DNA of 64,000 nucleotides from an uncultured Holdemanella sp. (GCF_934772795.1 NZ_CAKVMR010000001.1:1-64000), one strand, 5' to 3'; shown: positions 26,063 through 33,465, counted from the stretch's first letter. A program made the numbers and translations. The notes: generated by a model not told the origin, from the sequence alone.

Positions 26063-26748
26063 ATGAAAGTACATTGTTTATTTGAACAATCAGGAACATT
26101 TAAGAATGAGTTCAAAAAGCTAGGAATTAATGCTTATGACTACGATATTCAAAATGAGTTCAATCAAACTGATTATGTTATTGATTTGTTCAAAGAGATT
26201 CGGGGGGGGGGTATCATAACGAGCCTTCCATATTTGACAGGATAAAGAAAGACGATTTAATTATTGCTTTCTTTCCTTGTACAAGGTTTGAAGCTAGAGT
26301 TCCTCTTTGGTTCAGAGGACAAGCCCAGCAACAAAAAAATTGGGATGATATAAAGAAACTAGAATATAGCATGAAGCTGCATAATGAACTACATGAGTTA
26401 TATGAATTAATCAGTATGTTAGTTGTTGTAGCAGAAAAAAGAGGATTGCAGATGATTATTGAAAATCCATATACGCAACCTCATTATTTAACAAGCTATT
26501 GGTGCATAAAGCCTTCTATGATTGATAGAAATAGAAGAATGGACGGAGATTATTTCGAGAAGCCAACACAATATTGGTTCATAAATTGCAAAGTACAAAA
26601 CAATCTAGATTTTGAACCGATTGAATATGTACCTAAGAAAGTTATTTCAAAGGTCAAAAAAGGTGAATACAGTGTTCAAACGCAAAGAAGTATGATTCAT
26701 CCACAATATGCACGAAGATTTATAAAACAGTATGTTTTGAAGGAGTAA
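26063..26748 (+). pseudogene. C5-methyltransferase-like gene, frameshifted at a G10 tract
   Basis: The first 49 codons (MKVHCLFEQSGTFKNEFKKL) read up to a run of ten G at 26202-26211. Past it the frame ends at 26245, but another frame continues from YHNEPSIFDRIKKDD through IIAFFPCTRFE and MIIENPYTQP to 26748. Eight or eleven G would join the halves into about 228 residues. FPC and ENP sit where C5-methyltransferases carry their catalytic PC and ENV motifs, so I call it C5-like with moderate confidence. The downstream half could start alone at ATG 26371 but would lack the SAM site. Confidence 0.7.
26202..26211 (+). repeat. G10 homopolymer causing the frameshift
   Basis: Ten G in an AT-rich gene. 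The length puts the gene out of frame; 8 or 11 restores it. Typical of slipped-strand phase variation; a sequencing artefact is the alternative. Confidence 0.8.
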
Positions 26749-26751
26749 AGA

Positions 26752-27211
26752 ATGAAAAAGATATGCAAAGTGTGTGGTAAGGAGTTTGAAACTAAAAGCA
26801 ACAGAGCAATTTATTGTAGCGATAAATGCAAACGTGCAGCTATTAGAGAAAAAGAAAAACCAGCACTAATTAAAAGAGCAAAGGATATGTCTAGAGATAA
26901 AAACAAAGTTTACTCATTGTATCAAGGCAAATGTGCTATATGTGGATGGCAGATAAGTGAAAATTTGGTTATTCACAAAGGAAAAACGTTACCTTCATAT
27001 GGTTGCGAAATACACCACATTGTACCTGTTTCAGAAGGTGGAAGTGGAGAACTAGATAATCTGATTATGTTGTGTCCTAATTGCCATAAAAAAGCAGATT
27101 ACGGAGTCATTACACGTGAGCAACTTAGAAAAGCTCAAAAAAAAAGAATGTGATAATGAAGATTTGAGCAATAGACCAGAGCATATGATTGCTAAATTGT
27201 TAGGATTATAA
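26752..27211 (+). pseudogene. HNH endonuclease, frameshifted at an A9 tract
   Basis: Two zinc modules: KICKVCGKEF..CSDKC at the N-terminus and the HNH core CAICGWQIS, CEIHHIVPVSEGG, NLIMLCPNCHKKAD. At nine A (27137-27145) the annotated frame ends after QKKRM at 27153. With eight A it would continue QKKECDNEDLSNRPEHMIAK to 27211, a clearly coding tail. The HNH catalytic part is complete upstream, so the short form may still cut DNA. Confidence 0.7.
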
Positions 27212-27223
27212 AAGGAGAAACAA

Positions 27224-27721
27224 ATGACAAGTACAGAATTAATTAAAGATATGCTTGAAAGACAGAAAGCATATGATGAGGAAGTATTTAAGAAACATAA
27301 TGTAGACTATGTTTCTAAAGCTCAATTAGAAAGTGCGTTGTTTGATGAATTAGGAGAATTGATGCACGCTCAGAAATCAGATTGGTGTTGGTGGAAGTTC
27401 ACGCAAGAACCTAAAGACGAAGCTAAAGTGCTTGAGGAATACATTGATGTTGTTCACTTTGCATTGATGTACGAAATCAAGTTTGGTTCAGGATGCTATC
27501 AATATGAAGATATTAAGTGGAATTACAACAAGCTGAAAACGGATTTAGGTTTTGGACAGGCATATGCATTTAGTTGTGTAATCAGTTTAACACGAGATGA
27601 TAACGTATTAGCTTATGTAATCGCATTAGGATTGCATTTAGGATATTCGTTTGGAGAAATCTACAACGAGTATATTCGTAAGAATGAGATCAATAAAGAA
27701 AGATTAGCAAAGGGGTATTAG
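27224..27721 (+). CDS. Dimeric dUTPase / all-alpha NTP pyrophosphatase
   Basis: 165 residues of the dUTPase_2/MazG-like all-alpha family. The metal-binding helices are DELGELMHAQKSDWCWWK (ExxE) and EYIDVVHF (ExxD). It hydrolyses dUTP to keep uracil out of phage DNA. AAAGGAG precedes ATG 27224. Confidence 0.85.
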   Translation: MTSTELIKDMLERQKAYDEEVFKKHNVDYVSKAQLESALFDELGELMHAQKSDWCWWKFTQEPKDEAKVLEEYIDVVHFALMYEIKFGSGCYQYEDIKWNYNKLKTDLGFGQAYAFSCVISLTRDDNVLAYVIALGLHLGYSFGEIYNEYIRKNEINKERLAKGY

Positions 27722-27723
27722 GT

Positions 27724-27858
27724 TTGGGAGAAATAGTTTGTATGTTATATAACTTAGCAATAATTGGAATCACTTGTTATATGTGTGCAAATTATAGTTA
27801 TTGGTTCTTATTGTTATTGTTGTTTATCATGACAACAGAGGAGGGTAAAGATGATTGA
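27724..27858 (+). CDS. Small membrane protein
   Basis: 44 residues from TTG 27724 (AAGGGG upstream), or 38 from ATG 27742. Nearly all hydrophobic: LYNLAIIGITCY and YWFLLLLLFIM. Its last bases contain the GAGG ribosome site and the start of the next gene. Unknown function. Confidence 0.45.
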   Translation: MGEIVCMLYNLAIIGITCYMCANYSYWFLLLLLFIMTTEEGKDD

Positions 27859-28330
27859 AGAAAGAATTAATATGTTTATAGAAATGTACCAATGTCAACT
27901 TAATGGTGCAAATGAACGTCTAAAAGAAGATGTCAGAGCTTTAATTAAAGCCGAGCAAGATGGATCTACCTATTATTTAGATAAGAAAAATTATTTAAGT
28001 AATTTGACGAAAGAAATCAATGATACTGAGCAAAGGGCATATATTATAAAAGAATTTCTAGATAGCCTTAAACTGATTAAAAAAGAAGTAACAAGTAAGT
28101 GGATTCCATTTACCTTTGATGAAGAAGGAATACTTAATTGTGAGTTGCCTGATATTGATGAGGATATTTTAGTATTGGATATGGATGGCACATTTGATAA
28201 AGAACATGTGTGGGTTGATACATGGGAAGTACCTGATGCTTATGTATATGGGCTTGGAAGTGGAATGGATTTAGATGGTTTAGCTTGGATGCCTTTACCA
28301 AAAGCTTATAAGGAGAAAGAAAATGCCTAA
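27851..28330 (+). CDS. DUF551-containing phage protein
   Basis: 159 residues. The N-terminal 70 are helical (MIEERINMFIEMYQ). The C-terminus SKWIPFTFDEEG... WMPLPKAYKE is the DUF551 pattern common in phage early regions. The N-terminal start resembles that of the gene at 28778, suggesting duplication of the first module. Role unknown. Confidence 0.65.
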   Translation: MIEERINMFIEMYQCQLNGANERLKEDVRALIKAEQDGSTYYLDKKNYLSNLTKEINDTEQRAYIIKEFLDSLKLIKKEVTSKWIPFTFDEEGILNCELPDIDEDILVLDMDGTFDKEHVWVDTWEVPDAYVYGLGSGMDLDGLAWMPLPKAYKEKENA

Positions 28331-28775
28331 TTGGTGTAGAGGAACTTTAAGAGTTAGAGGGACAAAAGAGAATTTAACAAAATTTGTTTTAGAAGGATTA
28401 CAACCGGTTGATTATTTTGGCGAAGATTTAGAAGTGTTGAAGATGGATGAGTATAGTCAAGTTAAATGTAGCAGATGTTGGATTAAAGGAACTAGAAGAG
28501 GATTTATTCTTGACTTAGATGAATATATTGATGATTGGAACGATGAAGGAAAAATCGCAATTGGATTTGAAGCAGAATTCGCATGGTGTATTAGTGCGGA
28601 AGAATTATTACAATCTTGTAAAAAATACGGAGTTGACATGAGAATTCATGCATTTGAAAGAGGAATGCAGTTCAACCAAATTATTGAGATCATTGATGGA
28701 GAAATCACCAAGGATGAAGAAGTTAAATTCGATGATTATAACTGGGATTGTATTTGTCCGAATATAGGAGGATGA
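28323..28775 (+). CDS. YubB/Api92-like ferredoxin-fold phage protein
   Basis: 150 residues beginning MPNWCRGTLRVRGTKENL, the signature of the YubB ferredoxin-like domain family. It overlaps the previous gene by 8 bases. Role unknown; widespread in phages and plasmids. Confidence 0.65.
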   Translation: MPNWCRGTLRVRGTKENLTKFVLEGLQPVDYFGEDLEVLKMDEYSQVKCSRCWIKGTRRGFILDLDEYIDDWNDEGKIAIGFEAEFAWCISAEELLQSCKKYGVDMRIHAFERGMQFNQIIEIIDGEITKDEEVKFDDYNWDCICPNIGG

Positions 28776-28777
28776 AA

Positions 28778-29008
28778 ATGATTGAAGAAAGAATTGATGC
28801 ATTAATTAAAGTGTATGAAGGATACATTGATGAGAACAACCAAAGTATCAAAAAACGCAAAAATCTTTTAATCGAGAAATTGGACGATGTACGTTATGAA
28901 TATCTTAAATTATATGTCGAAACGATTGAAATATATATGAGAGAAAATGAATTGTTTGAAATGTTTATTGAATCGTTAAAATATGTAAAGACAGGAGAAA
29001 GAAAATGA
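28778..29008 (+). CDS. Small helical protein, paralogue of the DUF551 N-terminus
   Basis: 76 residues from ATG 28778, with GGAGGATG upstream; the longer frame from 28748 lacks a site. MIEERIDALIKVYEGYIDEN parallels MIEERINMFIEMYQCQLNGA of the gene at 27851. It lacks the C-terminal DUF551 half. Unknown function. Confidence 0.6.
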   Translation: MIEERIDALIKVYEGYIDENNQSIKKRKNLLIEKLDDVRYEYLKLYVETIEIYMRENELFEMFIESLKYVKTGERK

Positions 29009-29310
29009 ATAAATATCAAAAAGTGTTGCAAGTTCTTGAAAAAGAACATCAAATTGCGTGCGAAGCAGCAGACATAGAAGAGACTGCTCGTGCCAAGGTA
29101 TATTTTCAATTGTTGGGGAATCTTGCTGATAAAGAAACACCAAAGAAACCTATAGATATTGAGTTTGGTCCATGTGCTGATTTGATGTTATGTTGTCCAA
29201 CTTGCAAGCATGGAGTTGTTGCTATTCCAACATATCATGGAAACAAATATTATCCTCGTTGTCCTTTTTGTGGACAGAAGTTGAAAGGAGACGATGAAGA
29301 TGACTACTAG
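29005..29310 (+). CDS. Zinc-ribbon phage protein
   Basis: 101 residues. Helical N-terminus, then a zinc ribbon with CCPTCKHG and CPFCGQK. Starts with an ATGA overlap of the previous gene. Possibly nucleic-acid binding; role unknown. Confidence 0.6.
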   Translation: MNKYQKVLQVLEKEHQIACEAADIEETARAKVYFQLLGNLADKETPKKPIDIEFGPCADLMLCCPTCKHGVVAIPTYHGNKYYPRCPFCGQKLKGDDEDDY

Positions 29311-29896
29311 AGAAATGTTTGAAAAACTTGGATATACAAGAAATTTATCTTCGGGAAAATTAATATATACCAAAGTACTAAAAGGAATGCATCGTTATAT
29401 TGAAATCACGTTTGATTTAACAAAAAAAGAAATTGAATTGTATGATGACCATGAAGCTATCACGATAAATAAAGCTTTATTAAAAGCAATTCAACAACAA
29501 TTAAAGGAACTTGGATGGCTAGAAGAAGAAAAGCAAGAAACAAATTTTGAACATTACAAAGATGAAATTTTAGAAGAGTGCATGGCGAATTTAGCAGTAG
29601 TCAAAGGAAGACCTACGCTATGTTATAAAACTAATTGCAATGATTGTGACTTTAAAATCAATCAAATAGGATGTCGTAAAAAGGTAGAAGATTGGCTAAA
29701 TAAACCATATGAAAAGCCAAAATATAAGCTAACTCAATTTGAGTATGATTTGTTAAGCGTGCATAAAGATTTTAAAACGTATAATCAAATTGCAAATCAA
29801 ATACATTTGTTTAAAATGCATGAAAAAGGATATTTTAAAGACATTGATACAAATATTCCAATTCGTGAAATCTTAGATAATTGTGAGGTGGTTTGA
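29300..29896 (+). CDS. Cysteine-motif early phage protein, unknown
   Basis: 198 residues from ATG 29300, with AGGAG 9 bases upstream; ATG 29294 is too close to it. A CNDCDFKINQIGCRKKVEDW segment near residues 120-140 is a small Cys motif seen in many Bacillota phage proteins. Role unknown. Confidence 0.6.
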   Translation: MTTREMFEKLGYTRNLSSGKLIYTKVLKGMHRYIEITFDLTKKEIELYDDHEAITINKALLKAIQQQLKELGWLEEEKQETNFEHYKDEILEECMANLAVVKGRPTLCYKTNCNDCDFKINQIGCRKKVEDWLNKPYEKPKYKLTQFEYDLLSVHKDFKTYNQIANQIHLFKMHEKGYFKDIDTNIPIREILDNCEVV

Positions 29897-30099
29897 TGAT
29901 TTATTTCTTTGCAGGAGTATTTATAGGAGGTATTGCTTCAATGCTCCTTTATTCCTTAGTTGTTTCAGAACGAATCAACGAATTGGAAGTTGCGAATGGT
30001 AGATTGATTGATGATCTAAATAAAGCAGAATATGAAGCAAGAAAATACAAGTATCAATATAGGAGATGCGAATATGATGGGTTTGAAGAAACGAAATAA
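29896..30099 (+). CDS. Small membrane-anchored protein
   Basis: 67 residues from ATG 29896, overlapping the previous TGA. One N-terminal membrane helix (IYFFAGVFIGGIASMLLYSL) followed by a coiled coil. This resembles DUF3789-type phage proteins. Role unknown. Confidence 0.6.
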   Translation: MIYFFAGVFIGGIASMLLYSLVVSERINELEVANGRLIDDLNKAEYEARKYKYQYRRCEYDGFEETK

Positions 30100-30283
30100 G
30101 CCTAAAGAAAGTACAGACGTACTGATTAAATTAAAAATCAGTGTTCCTGACGTTAATAACTGTAATTCATGCCATATCGTAGATTCCTTATTAAATGAAA
30201 TTTGGAATATTGCATTGTCAAAAGAAGGGGTAGAAGTAGAAGACTTGAAAGCTACATATGTGAAGGAGAAAACAACAAAATGA
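30074..30283 (+). CDS. Small phage protein, unknown
   Basis: 69 residues from ATG 30074, with AGGAG 8 bases upstream. Overlaps the previous gene by 26 bases. LIKLKISVPDVNN suggests a beta strand; CNSCH is a small Cys motif. No family recognised. Confidence 0.55.
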   Translation: MMGLKKRNKPKESTDVLIKLKISVPDVNNCNSCHIVDSLLNEIWNIALSKEGVEVEDLKATYVKEKTTK

Positions 30284-30519
30284 TGTATTTAAGTATGGCA
30301 ATCCACAATATAGCGGTAATGATATTTACTGCATATATGGTAATTCATGTGCATCCTATTTGGGCAGTATGTATCTTATTTACACATAGAATTGGCACTA
30401 AAATTGTACGTGTTCCAGTCGAAGATGATGAGGAAGATGAGGAAGATACAATAGATGATGTGTATGGAATGGATTGGAATGAAGATGATAGCAATGAATC
30501 AGGTAGAGATGAGTTTTAA
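30280..30519 (+). CDS. Small membrane protein with acidic tail
   Basis: 79 residues from ATG 30280, with AAGGAG upstream. Two hydrophobic stretches (MAIHNIAVMIFTAYMVIHV and IWAVCILF) then a strongly acidic tail (EDDEEDEEDTIDD). Role unknown. Confidence 0.55.
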   Translation: MMYLSMAIHNIAVMIFTAYMVIHVHPIWAVCILFTHRIGTKIVRVPVEDDEEDEEDTIDDVYGMDWNEDDSNESGRDEF

Positions 30520-30700
30520 AAATGTAGAAAAAGCTCTGAAAGACAACGGATTATATGAAGCCTATGACGATATGGTATTAATTAAACAAGCTTTAATTGA
30601 GAGAGACAGGAAAATATACGGATTGCAGCAGCATAACAAAAACTTAGAGGATAAACTAGGAAGGATAGGTGGTTATCATTATGGAAATCCTAAACAATAA
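30509..30700 (+). CDS. Small coiled-coil phage protein
   Basis: 63 residues from ATG 30509; in-frame ATGs further upstream are possible because the ribosome site is weak. Helical, charged (QALIERDRKIYGLQQHNKNL). It overlaps the PemK-like gene by 20 bases and lies in the position an antitoxin would hold, but shows no antitoxin motif. Confidence 0.45.
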   Translation: MSFKNVEKALKDNGLYEAYDDMVLIKQALIERDRKIYGLQQHNKNLEDKLGRIGGYHYGNPKQ

Positions 30701-31013
30701 CATTTATTGGTGTGACTTGCCAAAATATAGTAATACAATTCTTTATAAGAGGAGACCATGTATCGTTATTTCAAACGATATTCAAAATAAAGGGAGTAAA
30801 ACAGTAAATGTAATTCCAATTACTAGCAATTTAAAAAGAGTGGATTTACCTTGTCACGTTATGATTGATACAGGATATGAGTGCGGAATGGCAAAAGCTG
30901 AACAAATCTTAACAATCAACAGAGAAAATGTTAAGCGGCATATAAAATCACTCGATTGGCAAGAAGCAAAAGAAGTAAAATGTGCATTATTAACTCAGAT
31001 TGGTATTATTTAA
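30681..31013 (+). CDS. PemK/MazF-like endoribonuclease
   Basis: 110 residues from ATG 30681. Family signs: IYWCDLPKY, a RRPCIVISND strand with the conserved Arg/Pro, VNVIPITS, and MAKAEQILTI. MazF toxins cleave mRNA. In phages of Bacillota single PemK-like genes in early operons are common and may act on host mRNA rather than as addiction modules. Confidence 0.8.
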   Translation: MEILNNNIYWCDLPKYSNTILYKRRPCIVISNDIQNKGSKTVNVIPITSNLKRVDLPCHVMIDTGYECGMAKAEQILTINRENVKRHIKSLDWQEAKEVKCALLTQIGII

Positions 31014-31307
31014 ATGCCTAAAAGAGATACAGAATACGAGCATTTCAAAGAAACCTGCGGAGGATGGTTTAATTACCATGGCAATATTGGTTTAAGAGCA
31101 GGTGACGTAGCTATGGCTACTTTATTTGAAGAAACTGAATTAGTACAAATTGTATTGACTAAACCTTATACTTTCAATCGTTGGTGGTGTAAGATCGTTG
31201 GTATCAATAGTGATGGCATTGAATATCTAGTTGATAGAACAATGATACATCAGATTTTGATTGACAAAGACTACAATTTACGCAGAAAAAGAAGAAAAAC
31301 TTCTTAA
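31014..31307 (+). CDS. Phage protein, unknown
   Basis: 97 residues, directly abutting the PemK stop. Basic C-terminus (RRKRRKTS). GDVAMATLF and LVDRTMIH suggest a small beta barrel. Last gene of the early operon before a terminator. No family recognised. Confidence 0.6.
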   Translation: MPKRDTEYEHFKETCGGWFNYHGNIGLRAGDVAMATLFEETELVQIVLTKPYTFNRWWCKIVGINSDGIEYLVDRTMIHQILIDKDYNLRRKRRKTS

Positions 31308-31384
31308 AATCAATTTAAACACGTCTAGAAGTGATTCTAACGAACAAAATAGATTGAGATGAGTATTTGTTAGGGTAAACAAAG

Positions 31385-31434
31385 AAAAGGCTAAAAACAC
31401 GTTTAAAACGATAAATATGTTTATAGCCTTTTTT
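31385..31434 (+). terminator. Terminator of the early operon
   Basis: AGGCTAAAAACA (about 31388-31399) pairs with TGTTTATAGCCT with one mismatch, followed by six T. It ends the long early transcript. Confidence 0.7.
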
Positions 31435-31458
31435 AGTGTTGTGTAGTAAAATATAGAC

Positions 31459-32028
31459 ATGAACACTTACAACAATTACATTATGTTCTTATCTGATTTG
31501 ATGGCGATAGAACCGCCAACAGTTATTTATCAGAAAGACGGGAAAGCCTACTATGGAAACGGGCGAAAAGCAGAAAGTTTCCAATTAAAACCATCTGCCA
31601 AAGCAACAACAATCGTGAAAGAGAACAGAATCTATGTGGATTTAGATAAATTCAAGGATGAAATAGATCTTTACTTGAGTTTGGCACATGAAGTTAGACA
31701 TTGTGCTCAATATCAGGCTATAAATGATGTTGGATTAGCGGATATTGCTACTCCTGAAATGCTCAAAATTTGGAAAAAGGAGTTAAAAGAGTATAAAGGG
31801 AGCGAAAACGAAGGATATGAGGCCCAACATATAGAGTTAGATGCATTTGCATTTGCGTGGTTTATCGGGGTATCGGTATTCGGGGTGGAATTACACTTAA
31901 ATGGGGTTAGAAGTGGAAAGCAGCTACTTTCAAGATACATACAGTTCATTTCCAACAACTACAGTCTAGAAGAACTAAGGGATTGCCTAGAATATTCAGG
32001 ATTTGCTTATAACAGAAATCAAGCCTAG
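31459..32028 (+). CDS. Putative zinc metallopeptidase (HExxH)
   Basis: 189 residues. LAHEVRHCAQYQ contains HExxH, and the IELDAFAFAWF helix supplies a downstream acidic ligand, as in ImmA/IrrE or SprT-like proteases. No DNA-binding domain is fused. It stands alone between two terminators. By analogy it may cleave a repressor or host protein, but the target is unknown. No good ribosome site precedes ATG 31459. Confidence 0.65.
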   Translation: MNTYNNYIMFLSDLMAIEPPTVIYQKDGKAYYGNGRKAESFQLKPSAKATTIVKENRIYVDLDKFKDEIDLYLSLAHEVRHCAQYQAINDVGLADIATPEMLKIWKKELKEYKGSENEGYEAQHIELDAFAFAWFIGVSVFGVELHLNGVRSGKQLLSRYIQFISNNYSLEELRDCLEYSGFAYNRNQA

Positions 32029-32044
32029 TAAAATAGGCTTTTTT
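32021..32044 (+). terminator. Terminator of the metallopeptidase gene
   Basis: AAGCCTA (32021-32027) pairs with TAGGCTT (32034-32040), then T run. The stop codon lies in the stem. Confidence 0.85.
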
Positions 32045-32053
32045 AATTTATTA

Positions 32054-32082
32054 TTTACAAGAGTATCATTATATGTTATACT
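32054..32082 (+). promoter_or_regulatory. Promoter of the ribbon-helix-helix gene
   Basis: TTTACA (32054-32059), 17 bases, TATACT (32077-32082) with an extended TG. One of the best promoters in the prophage. Confidence 0.7.
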
Positions 32083-32112
32083 ATGTATGGAAGAAAAGTA
32101 GAGGTAATAGCA

Positions 32113-32316
32113 ATGGCAAAGACAAGCGAAGCAAAATTGAGAGCAAACAATAAGTATGCAGCTAAGAACGTAAGTCAAGTTTGCTTAAAATACATAACTA
32201 AGAACAATCAGGAGATACTAGAAAAGTTAAATTCAGTGCCAAATAAAGCAGATTATGTAAGGCAATTGATCTTGAAGGATTTAGAAAGAGAAAAGAAAGA
32301 GGCTACTTCAAAATAG
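32113..32316 (+). CDS. Ribbon-helix-helix-like small regulator
   Basis: 67 residues from ATG 32113, with AGAGGT upstream. The layout KLRANNKYAAKN, a QVCLKYITKNN strand and PNKADYVRQLILKDLERE matches the CopG/Arc-like small proteins common in Bacillota phages. Own promoter and terminator. It may regulate the neighbouring noncoding RNA or late genes. Confidence 0.65.
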   Translation: MAKTSEAKLRANNKYAAKNVSQVCLKYITKNNQEILEKLNSVPNKADYVRQLILKDLEREKKEATSK

Positions 32317-32327
32317 CCTTTTTTTAT
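32300..32327 (+). terminator. Terminator of the small regulator
   Basis: AGGCTA (32300-32305) pairs with TAGCCT (32314-32319), followed by about eight T. Confidence 0.85.
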
Positions 32328-32357
32328 CGGTTTTTTTCACACGTCCGCATTGAAAAA

Positions 32358-32366
32358 TGGTATAAT
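32358..32366 (+). promoter_or_regulatory. Promoter of the large noncoding RNA
   Basis: Extended -10: TG, one base, then TATAAT (32361-32366). The -35 is weak. Transcription would start near 32373. Confidence 0.6.
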
Positions 32367-32372
32367 ATATGT

Positions 32373-33163
32373 AGTTAGGAAGTACCTATAAAGACCAAAT
32401 ATTGCCACTTCCTAGCGAGACATTTTTTACTTCTACTTACTCAGAATTGAGTGCCTCAGAGAAATCTGAGGATATTATAAGGGTGTAAGTGCAATATTTA
32501 ATTGACGGGGTAGGTTGTAATAGAAATTGTGCCCTAGGAACGCAATAAGAAACTGCCCCATATTCTTCAATGGCCCCCATGATTCGCAGTAGCCACCCAA
32601 TCGCAACAGGATTTGTGTTAAACGTGCCCTTATATCGCAATGGGGTTCGGGGGAAAAGAAAGAAAACAAGTAAATTCAGAGATATAGAAACGTCCATACA
32701 GTCATATATGCGTAATAAACGATAAGTTCCATAATGTTTACACACGATTGTTTAGGTTGGTTCATAAATTGTCATCACGTAGTCATATACTACTACTACT
32801 GAAATGAATAGGCAGATATTTCATTTCATACTCCTTTAGAAATTCTTAATATAAATTCTATATCTTGTCGATTGTATGGTTTAAGGTTCTGTACTGAGCA
32901 CACAGAGCCTATATTATAAAGTATTTCAGCACATTTTAAGATGATTGATCTAAGAAAACAGATGTATATAAAGTCCCTGAGCATATATATAATAGGAAAG
33001 AGGCTCGGGGAAGTAAAAGAGGGGTTTTGACTTCGGGGGAAAGAAGAAAAAGGAGCTACGTCCTCCACAGAGCCTTCCAAAGCCTAATAGAAGAAGATAT
33101 ATAGAGTATTATTACTAGTTTCATTTACCTATCAAGTTCTAATGAAGTTTGATGGGTTTTTTT
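32373..33163 (+). ncRNA. Candidate large structured noncoding RNA (about 790 nt)
   Basis: No credible coding frame in about 790 bases, yet the stretch begins at an extended -10 promoter and ends at a strong terminator. Visible helices: 32374-32383 with 32407-32416 (10 bp); 32454-32460 with 32465-32471 closed by GAAA; 32801-32808 with 32820-32827; 32885-32892 with 32902-32909; 33000-33006 with 33070-33076, enclosing 33010-33018 with 33025-33034. The loop of the first hairpin holds AAATATTGC (32397-32405), which pairs perfectly with GCAATATTT (32491-32499): a pseudoknot. Size, phage setting and ornate folding resemble the GOLLD and ROOL classes, but I cannot assign it. The few - strand frames are short and have no ribosome site. 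Confidence 0.65.
33128..33163 (+). terminator. Terminator of the large noncoding RNA
   Basis: CCTATCAA (33128-33135) pairs with TTGATGGG (33149-33156), followed by seven T. Confidence 0.8.
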
Positions 33164-33192
33164 ATTGTCTTTTTTATTAAATTAATCATTTG

Positions 33193-33411
33193 TTCACAAA
33201 AAATAAGTGAAATCCTTTATTTTAGGCAGATTTTAAGTGTTCCAAAAAGAAAATTTTGTCAATATAAAAAATAAATTTTGTATTTTGTAGTCCTGAATCG
33301 GCGAAAAATTTTGTATTTTGTATATTTTGTATTTTGTAAAATGTTCACGATATGTAGACAAAAATACGGGTTGGTATAAAAAATACCGCTATTATATTCA
33401 CGATTCGTGAA
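33193..33411. promoter_or_regulatory. Operator and iteron-like region before the AT-rich cassette
   Basis: Three exact copies of TTTTGTATTTTGTA at 33276-33289, 33309-33322 and 33325-33338. A perfect palindrome TTCACGATTCGTGAA at 33397-33411, a TTCACGA half site at 33344-33350 and TTCAC-N9-GTGAA at 33193-33211. No gene is supported here. The arrangement suggests a regulated promoter region or a replication-type iteron cluster. Confidence 0.55.
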
Positions 33412-33430
33412 CAAAAAGTGAAAAAAAGGG

Positions 33431-33459
33431 TTGTAAATGCAATGGTAACATGGTATAAT
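33431..33459 (+). promoter_or_regulatory. Promoter of the AT-rich accessory cassette
   Basis: TTGTAA (33431-33436), 17 bases, TATAAT (33454-33459) with extended TG. It lies 20 bases after the TTCACGATTCGTGAA palindrome. Confidence 0.7.
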
Positions 33460-33465
33460 AATGGT

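Noticed and set aside
26371..26748. Independent gene from ATG 26371
   Set aside because: No ribosome site, and the same frame is open and coding from just after the G10 tract, so it is the 3' part of the frameshifted gene.
32437..32745. 102-codon open frame on the - strand in the noncoding region
   Set aside because: No ribosome site, odd composition and it conflicts with strong RNA helices on the other strand; a second overlapping frame is equally open.
32826..33080. 84-codon - strand frame
   Set aside because: No ribosome site or motif; overlaps paired regions of the candidate RNA.
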